Below the pieces are notes generated by a model, which did no database searches, was not told the origin of the DNA, and worked only from the letters and a program-made list of their open reading frames with translations. From UBA583 sp964429995 (GTDB lineage Archaea; Nanobdellota; Nanobdellia; Woesearchaeales; UBA583), in the NCBI GenBank assembly GCA_964429995.1, contig CAYSDY010000002.1:162402-226401 (forward strand): DNA of 64,000 nt, given 5' to 3'. The translations under genes were made by a program, and so were the position numbers. Of this stretch, positions 32,300 to 40,690 are shown one piece after another (position 1 is the stretch's first letter; every line of letters begins with the position of its first letter).

Positions 32300-33395
32300 A
32301 TGAAATCTAAACTCTGCATAAGTCCGATAATATCAACAATTTTAATACTAGTTATAACCATTCTTTCAGTTACAAGCTTTTTATCTTGGTATAGTTCCTA
32401 TGAAAGTAATCTTAATACAAAAATAGAATCAACTGTTAAGCAAGGTAATTCAANNNNNNNNNNNNNNNNNNNNNNNNNNNNNNNNNNNNNNNNNNNNNNN
32501 NNNNNNNNNNNNNNNNNNNNNNNNNNNNNNNNNNNNNNNNNNNNNNNNNNNNNATATTTTTACACAAGCAGGTGAACATTCTTTTATTGTGCAAACAAAT
32601 AATTTAGATGTAGATTATTTGGTTGTTGCTGGTGGCGGAGGCGGTATGGGATATAATACTTATCAATGTGGAGGCGGAGGAGCTGGTGGTCTTCTAAAAC
32701 ATGTAGAAGGTGAAGATGGAAATACAGAAGAGGATAAATTATCTTTAGTATATGGAACATATCCTGTATCAGTTGGTTTAGGAGGAAGGGGAAGTTATCA
32801 TTATGTTGTTATGGGAAATCCATTATATGTGGGTGAAAATGGATATAACTCTTCACTATCATCTTTGACTGCAGTTGGTGGAGGTGGAGGAAGTGAAACA
32901 GGTTATATTGGTGGTTTAGGTGGTTCAGGTGGTGGTTCAGTAAGAGCTGGTGGTTCTTCTGGTACAACTGTTGGAGGTAGTGGTATTTTTCCACAAGGAC
33001 ATAGTGGTGGAACTGTTCAGGCTGGTGCTGGTTCAGGTGGTGGTGGTGCTTCAATGACTGGATTGCCAGCACCTGTAAATGGGAATTCTAAAGGGGGAGA
33101 TGGAAAAATATCTAATATAATTCCTGTTTCTTTGGCTTTATCTTTAAATATTGGACATGTTATAGAGAATGATGTTTGGTTTGCAGGTGGTGGAGCTGGA
33201 ACTAGTTATACACATGTAACTCATGGTATTCAGGCGAAAGGTGGCGGAGGATTTAACGATAACAGAAATGCTTTACCTAGTACTGGTTCAGGTGGAGCTG
33301 GAGGTTGGTGCAAGGGAACATCTGGTTCTGACATAAATCCTGTTGCTGGTGATGGTTCTACAGGTGTTGTAATAATTCGTTATGAAATAGACTAA
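32300..33395 (+). CDS. Pilin-like protein with glycine-rich head, interrupted by assembly gap
   Basis: The N-terminal part (from ATG 32300) has KLC/ISPIIST, a hydrophobic helix and FLSWYSSYES, matching the other pilins. After the gap (32454-32553) the frame resumes as IFTQAGEHSFIVQ, then the same glycine-rich head as the neighbour at 30871 (DYLVVAGGGG to GVVIIRYEID at 33395). The two sides are in different frames across 100 Ns, which is uninformative because the gap length is unknown. I read it as one gene with a missing middle holding the beta domain and Cys spacer; a chimera of two collapsed paralogues is the alternative. The gap probably reflects the near-identity to the preceding gene. 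Confidence 0.65.
32454..32553. other. Assembly gap (100 N)
   Basis: Exactly 100 unknown bases, the usual placeholder for a scaffold gap of unspecified length. It lies inside a pilin gene that is nearly identical in part to its neighbour, so a collapsed repeat is the likely cause. Confidence 0.98.
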
Positions 33396-33399
33396 TTAT

Positions 33400-34215
33400 T
33401 CATAATTTATTGTTTCTAAAATAATGAAATAAATACTGTTGTTTTATTCCAATGTTGTCTTTAAATATTTTTTTTGCATATTCTTCTATATCTTTGTTAT
33501 TTGTTTTGTTTTCTAAATAATAGGTTTCAAAAATTTGTTTAATCCATGTATCTACTGGGAATGCTTCTTTGTGTTTTAGGGCAAAAAGTGCTATACAACT
33601 TGCAACTTTTTCTCCTATTCCATTAAATTTTTTAAGTTCTTCTTTTAAATCTTTAAGATCTAATGAATATAATCTGCTTAATTGTTCTGGATTTTTACAA
33701 TAAAAATCAGATATTTTGATTATGTAATCTTTTCTATAACCTGTTTTTGCTAATTCTAGAAGAGATATGTTATTGATTTGGCATGGATCTGGGAAAGTAT
33801 AAAAAACAATATTATCATATGTTATTTTGTTACCAAAAAATTGACATATTAGTTCTAAATTCTTGGTTATTTTAGGGATATTGGAACATGAAGAACATAT
33901 AAAAGATATTATGGTTTGCCATAAATTTGCATTAATTATTCTTAATCCTGTATATTCTTTAAGAGCTTTTGTTAGATAAACATCGTTTTTAAATGATTCG
34001 TATATTTGCTGATAATCTTGATTTAATGAAAAAAACTCAATAATATCTTTAGCATCTATATTATCATATATTAAAAAAAGATTTTCCTGTTTTACCTTGA
34101 ATATATTTTTACCGTTTATTATGTAATAAAAATCATTTATCAAGTAGTAAAGAAAAAACTGTCCTGATTCTAGTGTTGCTTTTAAATTAAATAGTGGAGC
34201 ATAGACTTTGTTCAT
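33400..34215 (-). CDS. ogg: 8-oxoguanine DNA glycosylase (OGG1-type)
   Basis: A DNA-repair glycosylase/AP lyase of the HhH-GPD superfamily, OGG1-like. The N-terminal part has FNLKATLESGQFF, typical of OGG1 (about 9-21). The catalytic hairpin-helix-hairpin is FNGIGEKVASC with Lys203, followed by Asp222 in AFPVDTW. Both are the residues needed for base excision and beta-elimination. Length 271 is somewhat short but complete for an archaeal OGG. It is on the minus strand, and its 3' end lies 4 bases from the pilin gene's stop. Confidence 0.9.
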   Translation of the reverse strand: MNKVYAPLFNLKATLESGQFFLYYLINDFYYIINGKNIFKVKQENLFLIYDNIDAKDIIEFFSLNQDYQQIYESFKNDVYLTKALKEYTGLRIINANLWQTIISFICSSCSNIPKITKNLELICQFFGNKITYDNIVFYTFPDPCQINNISLLELAKTGYRKDYIIKISDFYCKNPEQLSRLYSLDLKDLKEELKKFNGIGEKVASCIALFALKHKEAFPVDTWIKQIFETYYLENKTNNKDIEEYAKKIFKDNIGIKQQYLFHYFRNNKL

Positions 34216-34221
34216 GTTTAA

Positions 34222-34365
34222 TTAGAACCCTAATACTTGTTTAAAAAAAGATAGTTTTGAAAAACCTATTGTAAGAGCAATGATTATAAGTAAAAATATA
34301 ACGATTATTGCTATAAGATTTTCACTTATTTCTGCTTTTTTATATTTACTTCTCTGTTGTTGCAT
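34222..34365 (-). CDS. Small single-helix membrane protein (47 residues)
   Basis: A short gene whose ATG lies at 34365. The protein starts MQQQRSKYKKAEISENLIA and contains one hydrophobic segment (about 17-34, LIAIIVIFLLIIIALTIG), with a short C-terminal tail. It overlaps the 3' end of the preceding gene by 20 bases and is the last of four minus-strand genes starting at 35415. Its role is unknown; it may be an accessory subunit of whatever complex the operon encodes. Confidence 0.6.
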   Translation of the reverse strand: MQQQRSKYKKAEISENLIAIIVIFLLIIIALTIGFSKLSFFKQVLGF

Positions 34366-34966
34366 AGGCTTTTTGGTATTCATCATCTAATAATTCTTTT
34401 TCAGGTATATCTAAAAATACCTTTATTGTTTTATAACTATTTGCTTTTTGAGCATTTGCACAAAAATTATATGCATAATCATTAGGTCCTAACATAAATA
34501 CATCTAGTTCAATATATTTGCCATTTAATTTGTCTCTGTTGATTATGTCCCTTAAATCGTACTTATATACTTGAGGTATTATTTTTAATGTTACACTTTC
34601 TTTAGATTTTAAATCTAAAAAGTTTCTATTATCATATGAGCTAAACAAGTCTTTGTTTACGTTGTTTATTTTATCTATATTTATTTGTGTTTGTATTGCA
34701 GTATTACTGTAACTTTGTGATATATGACATAAAACAATATTATTTACGAATGCTCTTTTTGGCATAAAATGGTTATTTTCTACATGAATTGTTCCAATTA
34801 CCTGACTTGCATCATAGTAATTTAGTGTTTTTAAAGTATATTCATCGTTTATTTCGTATTTGATATTTAATCCAGAGGTATTGCTAGTAAATAGTATCAA
34901 TGCCAAAAAAATGATTGCTAATGTTAAAATAGCTATAAGATGTTTTAAATTTTTTTTATTTTCCAT
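34346..34966 (-). CDS. Membrane-anchored exported protein, unknown family
   Basis: 206 residues. I start at ATG 34966, not the TTG at 34987. A single N-terminal membrane anchor (about 8-27, LIAILTLAIIFLALILFTS) is followed by a largely beta extracytoplasmic domain (about 30-200) with strands such as IGTIHVENNHFMPKRAFV and SVTLKIIPQVYKYDL. The pattern fits an immunoglobulin-like surface domain; CysPro or catalytic motifs are not visible. It overlaps the upstream gene by 11 bases and the downstream gene by 20, so all four genes form one tightly coupled operon. Confidence 0.6.
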   Translation of the reverse strand: MENKKNLKHLIAILTLAIIFLALILFTSNTSGLNIKYEINDEYTLKTLNYYDASQVIGTIHVENNHFMPKRAFVNNIVLCHISQSYSNTAIQTQINIDKINNVNKDLFSSYDNRNFLDLKSKESVTLKIIPQVYKYDLRDIINRDKLNGKYIELDVFMLGPNDYAYNFCANAQKANSYKTIKVFLDIPEKELLDDEYQKAYATTEK

Positions 34967-35237
34967 TTTTTTTTGGTACAAGATCAAAGCTTGATATGTA
35001 TTTTCCTATTAAAAACATTATTGCGGTAGATATTAGCAACAATATCAGTATTATGTTTCTTGATAAATTAAATACATCCCAGAAATAAAATACTGAGAAT
35101 AGATATGTGGCAATTGATGCAATCAATGCTATAAGATATAATTTTCTGTATCTTACATAGTATACTACTGTAAAAATCAATGCTATCACAAAAGTGAAAA
35201 AGCCTGCAACTATTGACCAACCTGCAACTCCTGCCAT
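34956..35237 (-). CDS. Small three-helix membrane protein (93 residues)
   Basis: Three hydrophobic segments (about 5-28, 33-54 and 61-78), separated by a short loop rich in Arg/Lys (YVRYRKLY) and FYFWDVFN, and a C-terminal tail SSFDLVPKKNGK. Not recognised. An AGGAGGT-like sequence upstream of its ATG is one of the few Shine-Dalgarno-like sites in the window. The start overlaps the previous gene's 3' end region by a base or two. The whole cassette (35415-34222) encodes only membrane proteins. Confidence 0.55.
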   Translation of the reverse strand: MAGVAGWSIVAGFFTFVIALIFTVVYYVRYRKLYLIALIASIATYLFSVFYFWDVFNLSRNIILILLLISTAIMFLIGKYISSFDLVPKKNGK

Positions 35238-35238
35238 T

Positions 35239-35415
35239 TTATTTATCTAACCTCCTTAAGTAATCTCCTAATATGAAAAGGATTACAGCTAACATAAAAC
35301 TTAGTATTACTTTTATTTCCTGTGGTATGTAATTTAGGTAACTGCTTACAAAGTAACCTAGCGTAAGAAATAAAAATATGATTGCTGTAGCGTAAAATAT
35401 GTTTTGTATTTCCAT
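35239..35415 (-). CDS. Small two-helix membrane protein (58 residues)
   Basis: First gene of a four-gene minus-strand operon. The protein starts MEIQNIFYATAIIFLFLTLG and has two hydrophobic segments (about 8-27 and 36-51), ending DYLRRLDK. Its TAA is one base before the next gene's ATG (TAAAATG junction). TATA-like sequence upstream lies about 25 bases before ATG 35415. Function unknown. Confidence 0.6.
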   Translation of the reverse strand: MEIQNIFYATAIIFLFLTLGYFVSSYLNYIPQEIKVILSFMLAVILFILGDYLRRLDK

Positions 35416-35526
35416 TTACATTCTATATATGTATATTTGATTATATAAAGCTTATGAAACACAGTTATATTTAAAACAGTAATTTTTTTATAAAGTATTT
35501 TATTACTATGAAAAACTTTACAATCA

Positions 35527-36243
35527 TTAATGGCTCCATTTTAAAGTAAATTTTTTTATATCTTCTAATGAATTGATTTCATCTATTGATTTATCAGTTC
35601 TTAGCATTATTATTCTTGGAAATCTTAACGCATAACCGCTTGAGTATATTTTTGATTCTTGTATTTCCTGATATCTTACCTGTATTATTATTACTGGTTC
35701 AAAAAATATTTGATTTTTTTCTTCTTTTATCTTAAATGGTTTAAGTAGATTTGTAAGATTTGTCATATTGTGTTCTTTGTTTTCAAGTTCGGTTATTCCT
35801 GATGCAACTTTACCAATTGTTAAAAACTCATCACCATTTTTTACTGAGACTATAAACGAAGAATAATATCCTGCTCTTTTCCCGTGTCCATATTCTGCAC
35901 CTGTTATTACAAGGTCAAGATCTTCTTGTATTTCTTTAAGTTTTGCCATTGCTCCTGTTCTTTGTCCTGAAACATATGGGCTATTAAGATTTTTTATCAT
36001 TACTCCTTCAACTTTATCATTTATGCTTTTTATGAAAAAGTTGTTTGCTTCTTCTATGTCTTTTGTTATTATTGATTTTGTTGGTCCTGCAAACATGTAA
36101 TCTTGCATTATGTCTAATCCTTTTTCTGTTTTTGCTAAAAATTCGTACTCATCATTAATTTTTGTTATTTTTAAATCTTTATTTTCAATAAGTATGATTT
36201 CTTTTGATTCTGTTTTCTTGTTTGTGAATGTGGTAAGATCCAT
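35527..36243 (-). CDS. C-terminal half of an ATP-dependent DNA ligase
   Basis: 238 residues matching the second half of an archaeal ATP-dependent DNA ligase. Motif IV is VEGVMIKNLNSPYVSG, motif V is AMAKLKEIQEDLDLVITGAE, and the OB-fold region ends in RFPRIIMLRTDKSIDEI. The adenylation motif I (KXDG), motif III and the N-terminal DNA-binding domain are missing; a full ligase has about 550-600 residues. No N-terminal half lies upstream, where a divergent Dus gene starts at 36338. It could be a split-gene half working with a partner elsewhere, or an inactive remnant. The start is at ATG 36243 and the frame is intact, with no internal stops. Confidence 0.8.
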   Translation of the reverse strand: MDLTTFTNKKTESKEIILIENKDLKITKINDEYEFLAKTEKGLDIMQDYMFAGPTKSIITKDIEEANNFFIKSINDKVEGVMIKNLNSPYVSGQRTGAMAKLKEIQEDLDLVITGAEYGHGKRAGYYSSFIVSVKNGDEFLTIGKVASGITELENKEHNMTNLTNLLKPFKIKEEKNQIFFEPVIIIQVRYQEIQESKIYSSGYALRFPRIIMLRTDKSIDEINSLEDIKKFTLKWSH

Positions 36244-36337
36244 ATAGTTATGATATTTCTTTGTTTATTATATATTTTTGGAATTGTGAACAAAATAAAT
36301 CTTAACTTTTATTAATGGAAAAGTATTCTTAATAATA

Positions 36338-37258
36338 ATGAATTTGATTGAAGATATAAAAAAGCAGGGGTTTCTTGTTTTAGCACCAATGGCTGCTATA
36401 AACTGTACTGCCTTTAGAATGTTGTGTAAGGAAAATGGTGCATCATTAATATATACACAAATGATAAATTGTGATCTTATGAAAGATAAAACAACAAATG
36501 AGTTGAAAAATTTTATTAACATAAAAGATTGTGAAAGACCTGTTGTTGTACAGTTGATAGGATCTGATGTTAAAAATATTCTAAATGTTGCAAAAAAAGT
36601 AGAAAATATTGCAGATCTTATCGACTTAAACATGGGTTGTGTTTTAGATGATTATGTAAACAAAGGTTCAGGGGCTGCTCTTTTAAATGATTTGGATAAA
36701 GTTGAAGAAATAATAAAAGCACTAAAAAGTAATGTTAACAAGCCTATTTCTGCTAAAATAAGAATAGGGTGGGATTCTCAAACTATTAATGCGGTAAAAG
36801 TTGTTCGTTTGCTTGAAAAATGTGGAGTTGATTTGGTCTGTATTCATGGAAGGACATATGAACAAAAGTATTCTGGAAAAATTAACTGGTCTTTGATAAA
36901 ACAGGTTAAAGAACTTGTAAATGTTCCAATAATTGCTAATGGTAATGTTGAATCTTATGAATTAGGACTTGATTTAAAACAAAAAACAGGGGCTGACTTT
37001 GTTATGATTGGTAGATGTGCAAAACATAGTCCATGGGTTTTTAACAAGGATTTTATTAAAAACAATCAAAATGTTAAAAAACAAATATTAAGGTTTATTG
37101 AACTTTATCTTATTCATGAAAACAGGCAATCTGTTAATGAACTAAGAGAACATGTTTTTTGGATGTTAAAAGATTATAAAACAAAGATTAACATGAAGGT
37201 TGTCCATACATTAAAAAGCATTAAAGAAATTGAAAATTTTATAAAAAACCTTAATTAA
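36338..37258 (+). CDS. dus: tRNA-dihydrouridine synthase
   Basis: A flavoprotein that reduces uridine in tRNA D-loops to dihydrouridine. The TIM-barrel start LVLAPMAAINCTAFRML, the catalytic-Cys region DLNMGC (the usual NXGCP with Pro replaced by Val), the KIRIGWD strand and the FMN-binding motif ANGNVESYE are all present. Length 306 is normal for an archaeal Dus. It overlaps the 3' end of the convergent TrmI gene by 4 bases. Both neighbours modify tRNA, although they are on opposite strands. Confidence 0.92.
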   Translation: MNLIEDIKKQGFLVLAPMAAINCTAFRMLCKENGASLIYTQMINCDLMKDKTTNELKNFINIKDCERPVVVQLIGSDVKNILNVAKKVENIADLIDLNMGCVLDDYVNKGSGAALLNDLDKVEEIIKALKSNVNKPISAKIRIGWDSQTINAVKVVRLLEKCGVDLVCIHGRTYEQKYSGKINWSLIKQVKELVNVPIIANGNVESYELGLDLKQKTGADFVMIGRCAKHSPWVFNKDFIKNNQNVKKQILRFIELYLIHENRQSVNELREHVFWMLKDYKTKINMKVVHTLKSIKEIENFIKNLN

Positions 37259-37992
37259 ATTTTTCTTATAAAGCATAAAAAAGCTGTATGATCTATTTCT
37301 TTTCTATGTTCTGGTCTTGAGATTTTATCTGTTACTTTCCAGTTTCTTATTATTATTTCTGAAATTTCTTCCATATATAAGTCTTTATTTGATTTTATCG
37401 TGTTATGTATATCCTGTATCTGACATATTGATGGAACATAACATACAACATATGAGCCAGATTTTACTCCTTTAAGATTTTTTTCTAATAATTTGTCTAT
37501 ATCTGGCATATCTAAAAAAAGCATATCTATTTCAGTTTCTTCTTCTATGCACTCGTTTATGTCTTTGTTTATCAATTTACAATTGTCAAAACCTGATTTT
37601 TGAAGATTCTTCTTTATGATTGAACAGTTATTTTCGTTTATTTCATAAGTTGTTATTTCTTTGACTATTCCTGCAAAAAATGTTGTTGCAAATCCACTAC
37701 CACCGCCTGCCTCAACTATTTTGCTGAACTTGTTTATGCCTGTTCTTGATATTATGTATCCAAGATCTTTTGGCGTTATTATCTGTGGACCTCTTAAAAA
37801 TTTTTTTGTAATATCGTAATTGTTTGCATCAAATATTAAGAATTCTTTTTTGTTTTCACTATTTGATGTTATTACAATTCCAGTTTTATCTTTTAAATCT
37901 TCTTCCTTAAAAAAACCTTCTTTTGTGTGTAATTCTCCACTTCCATTGTAATAATAAAAAAGACCTGTTTTAGTGCTTATTAGTACTTTCAT
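37255..37992 (-). CDS. trmI: tRNA (adenine-N1)-methyltransferase TrmI-like
   Basis: A class I methyltransferase that makes m1A at positions 57/58 in archaeal tRNA. The N-terminal barrel (about 1-70) is followed by RGPQIITPKDLGYII, a family signature. SAM motif I is VEAGGGSG (family usually EAGTGSG), motif IV is LFLDMPDI, and the C-terminal RPEHR...HTAFLCF motif is kept. Length 245 is typical. Activity on A57/A58 is inferred from the family. Confidence 0.9.
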   Translation of the reverse strand: MKVLISTKTGLFYYYNGSGELHTKEGFFKEEDLKDKTGIVITSNSENKKEFLIFDANNYDITKKFLRGPQIITPKDLGYIISRTGINKFSKIVEAGGGSGFATTFFAGIVKEITTYEINENNCSIIKKNLQKSGFDNCKLINKDINECIEEETEIDMLFLDMPDIDKLLEKNLKGVKSGSYVVCYVPSICQIQDIHNTIKSNKDLYMEEISEIIIRNWKVTDKISRPEHRKEIDHTAFLCFIRKI

Positions 37993-38170
37993 ACTATTAT
38001 TAGTGTTTTATTATTTAAAACTCTTTGGTTCTGATTAAACTTTTTCATCATATTGTAACAAACCATAAACATGATTATTTTGGAGTGTAGGGTAATTATT
38101 ACTAAAAGATAGCAACAAATTCGAAAAGTTTATAAATAAGGGAAAACTAATGTAATTATCATTTGTCAAA

Positions 38171-39724
38171 ATGGTTAGAAAGATGAATGCGATAAAAAAA
38201 GTATTAATGTTTGCAATCCTTGCGGTTGTATGTCTTGCAGGAGCAGTTTCTGCTAGTCCTATTAGCGTTTCTGACGTTAATATTCAGGAAGTAAAAGGTG
38301 AATACATCGTTTTGGTAACTTTAGCTAATACTAACGTTGCAACAGGAATATACGATGATTTAAGCTTTAAAATCGAGGAATTTGGTACAACAAAGAGTGT
38401 TGGACCTCAGACTGTGGATGTTTCTTCAAAGACTGTTTCTTTTAATCTTAACCAGATTGTAGAATCTTACAGTTCATTAAAAAGTGGAAATACTTATACA
38501 TTAGTTGCTTCAACAAGCACTGGTAGTAAGGCTGTTTCTTTTTTATTTGGAAGTGAAAAGACAAATACAGGTTTGGATTTAGTTATAGATTCAGTTAAAG
38601 TTAATGGTGAAGTTGTTACAACAGCTGATAAATTAAATGTTATTAACGGTGAAACTTTAACAGTTGATTTAAGATTTAAGGCTTTGGCTGATTTTGATGA
38701 TGCACGATTGATGTTCTTTATAGAAGGTTATGAACATTCTCCATTAGTTGGAACAACACCAATATTTGCAGTTAAAGAATCAGTAACATATTCAAAGATC
38801 ATATCACTTGCTTTGCCAGCTGACATGGATTCTCAAAGAGAATACAAATTAAGAATAGTTGGAGCAAATGATTTGTCAGGAATTACATACAAAGAATATA
38901 GCTTATATGTTGATACACAAAGACATAGAGTTGATATAATAGATATGGTAATGACACCAAGTACTGGTGTTGAACCTGGACAGAATATAATTGCTAATGT
39001 TAGATTTAAAAATAGAGGTCAGAAATCACAGGATTCTGTGAAAGTTATGATATCTGTTCCTGCATTAGGAGTTCATGAATCAAGTTATGTAAGTAACCTT
39101 GATAATAAAGAAGTTATTACATCAGATGATATGTTATTAATGGTACCAGATACAGCAAAGGCTGGTCAGTACGAAGTACTTGTTCAGTTGGCATACAATG
39201 ATGGTTATACAACAAGTGTTGAGTCATTTAACATGAATATAATTGCTCCAAGAGAAGTTCCTGAAAAAAACCTTATGGTAAGTTTTAGGGATAATATAAA
39301 CTTGAAAGCAGGAAAAGAAACTTCATTTGAAATTGTTGTTGCAAATCCAAATACAGCCTCTAAGGCTATATCAATATCAGGAATGCAGGAAACATGGATA
39401 GAAGATTTAGTTGTTTCTCCAAGTCTTGCAATGGTTAGTGGTGGAGACAGTGTAGTATTTAAAGTTACAATTACACCTAAACAAGATATTGCTGGTGAAA
39501 AAGAGTTAAACCTTGTAATAAAGGAAGGATCATCTAAAATAAGTGATGTGACTGTTAAAACATATGTTGAAGCATCATCAAGTATGAGTTGGGTTGACAT
39601 ATTATTAATAGTGTTATTGATAATTGCTGTTATAGTGCTTTTATCGTTGCTATTCACATTTGCTAAAAAAAGGAAGACAGAAAAAGAAGATGAAGATTTA
39701 ACTTCAACAGAAGAATATTATTAA
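38171..39724 (+). CDS. Putative S-layer protein with C-terminal membrane anchor
   Basis: 517 residues. A Sec signal peptide (VLMFAILAVVCLAGAVSA, about 12-29) is followed by four or five beta-rich, Ig/CARDB-like domains (about 30-470) and a single C-terminal transmembrane helix (about 472-498), then a charged tail with many Glu and Lys. This architecture, with a signal peptide, Ig-like repeats and an anchor, is that of putative S-layer proteins annotated in Woesearchaeota and Pacearchaeota. A strong TATA box (TTTATAAATAAGGG) lies about 30 bases upstream, and codons are relatively C- and G-ended at the start, suggesting high expression. S-layer function is inferred. Confidence 0.65.
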   Translation: MVRKMNAIKKVLMFAILAVVCLAGAVSASPISVSDVNIQEVKGEYIVLVTLANTNVATGIYDDLSFKIEEFGTTKSVGPQTVDVSSKTVSFNLNQIVESYSSLKSGNTYTLVASTSTGSKAVSFLFGSEKTNTGLDLVIDSVKVNGEVVTTADKLNVINGETLTVDLRFKALADFDDARLMFFIEGYEHSPLVGTTPIFAVKESVTYSKIISLALPADMDSQREYKLRIVGANDLSGITYKEYSLYVDTQRHRVDIIDMVMTPSTGVEPGQNIIANVRFKNRGQKSQDSVKVMISVPALGVHESSYVSNLDNKEVITSDDMLLMVPDTAKAGQYEVLVQLAYNDGYTTSVESFNMNIIAPREVPEKNLMVSFRDNINLKAGKETSFEIVVANPNTASKAISISGMQETWIEDLVVSPSLAMVSGGDSVVFKVTITPKQDIAGEKELNLVIKEGSSKISDVTVKTYVEASSSMSWVDILLIVLLIIAVIVLLSLLFTFAKKRKTEKEDEDLTSTEEYY

Positions 39725-39739
39725 ATCAAAATCTTTTAA

Positions 39740-40549
39740 TTAATTTTCAAGGCGTTTTAACGCTTCGTATACATTTTTATTTCTTAATTGTATGTCACGT
39801 ATTGCTTGTGTTATTTTAAGTGGATTTTCATGTTGCCAGATGTTTCTACCAATTGCAAAACCTTGTGCTCCACAGCTATTTACTTCTTCTATTTGTTTTA
39901 AAAAATCTTTTGAACTTTCTGCTTTTGGGCCTCCTGCCATTAATAATTTAGCTTTTCCTGCTGCGATTACTTGTTTTTTCATGTCTTGTATGTTTCCATT
40001 ATATTTTACTTTTAACATGTCTGCTCCTATTTCGAGTCCTATTCTGCTACAGTATTCTAATAATTTTGGATCAAGATCATTTTTTATTTCTTTTCCTCTA
40101 GGATACATCCATGCTGTTACAGGAAGTCCAAAATCGTGTGCTTCTTCCTGAATTTTTCTAAAATCATCATATATTCTTTCCTGATATTTTGATCCAGGAA
40201 ATATTGTAAAGCCTATTGCTTTAGCATTAAGATCTACTGCTCGTTTAACAGAGCATAAAATTGGTGAGTATGGATCTTCTGTCTTATCTCCTATAAGTGT
40301 TTTCCCATTAACTTTTAGTATTATATTAGTTTTATAACTGTGTGCATATTTTTCAGCCAAACCTTTTTGACATATAAAGGCATCAAATTCCCCTTTTTCT
40401 GCTATATTAAATATGTAATCAGGATTTATTGAATTTGAATCAAGTTCATCTGTTCCATGCTCTAATCCTTGGTCTTGTGCTAAAAACAGCGTTTTACCTT
40501 TAGTTTCCAGTTTTTTTAATGCTTTTTCTATTTCTTTTTGATTGTACAT
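39740..40549 (-). CDS. fba: Fructose-bisphosphate aldolase class I (DhnA-type)
   Basis: Cleaves fructose-1,6-bisphosphate to two triose phosphates, or the reverse. An archaeal class I (DhnA/Thermoproteus type) TIM barrel of 269 residues: N-terminal FLAQDQGLEHG, a phosphate-binding strand near LLMAGGPKAESS and the end GAQGFAIGRNIWQ. The Schiff-base lysine is in DMLKVKYNG (K180 or K182). In many archaea this enzyme family also has FBP phosphatase activity. It converges with the S-layer gene, with 15 bases between stops. With PGK/PfkB and glycogen synthase it marks the sugar-phosphate core of this organism. Confidence 0.93.
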   Translation of the reverse strand: MYNQKEIEKALKKLETKGKTLFLAQDQGLEHGTDELDSNSINPDYIFNIAEKGEFDAFICQKGLAEKYAHSYKTNIILKVNGKTLIGDKTEDPYSPILCSVKRAVDLNAKAIGFTIFPGSKYQERIYDDFRKIQEEAHDFGLPVTAWMYPRGKEIKNDLDPKLLEYCSRIGLEIGADMLKVKYNGNIQDMKKQVIAAGKAKLLMAGGPKAESSKDFLKQIEEVNSCGAQGFAIGRNIWQHENPLKITQAIRDIQLRNKNVYEALKRLEN

Positions 40550-40690
40550 ACTTAAAAATATATATGCTTATTAAAAATCATTTGTTGTTTTTATTTAGGG
40601 GTTAAAAAAATAGAGGTAATTTTTCTTTATGTTTATGATTCGGATGTGGTTAGGATAATTTTTATAAAAGAATAATTTGCATAACTTATT

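Noticed and set aside
32300..33395. Two separate genes split by the gap
   Set aside because: The part before the gap has the pilin N-terminus and the part after it has the matching glycine-rich head, as in the neighbour; the frame difference across 100 Ns of unknown true length is not evidence for two genes.
37993..38170. C/D box small RNA
   Set aside because: ATGATGA appears on the minus strand and CTGA on the plus strand, so they do not form one RNA.
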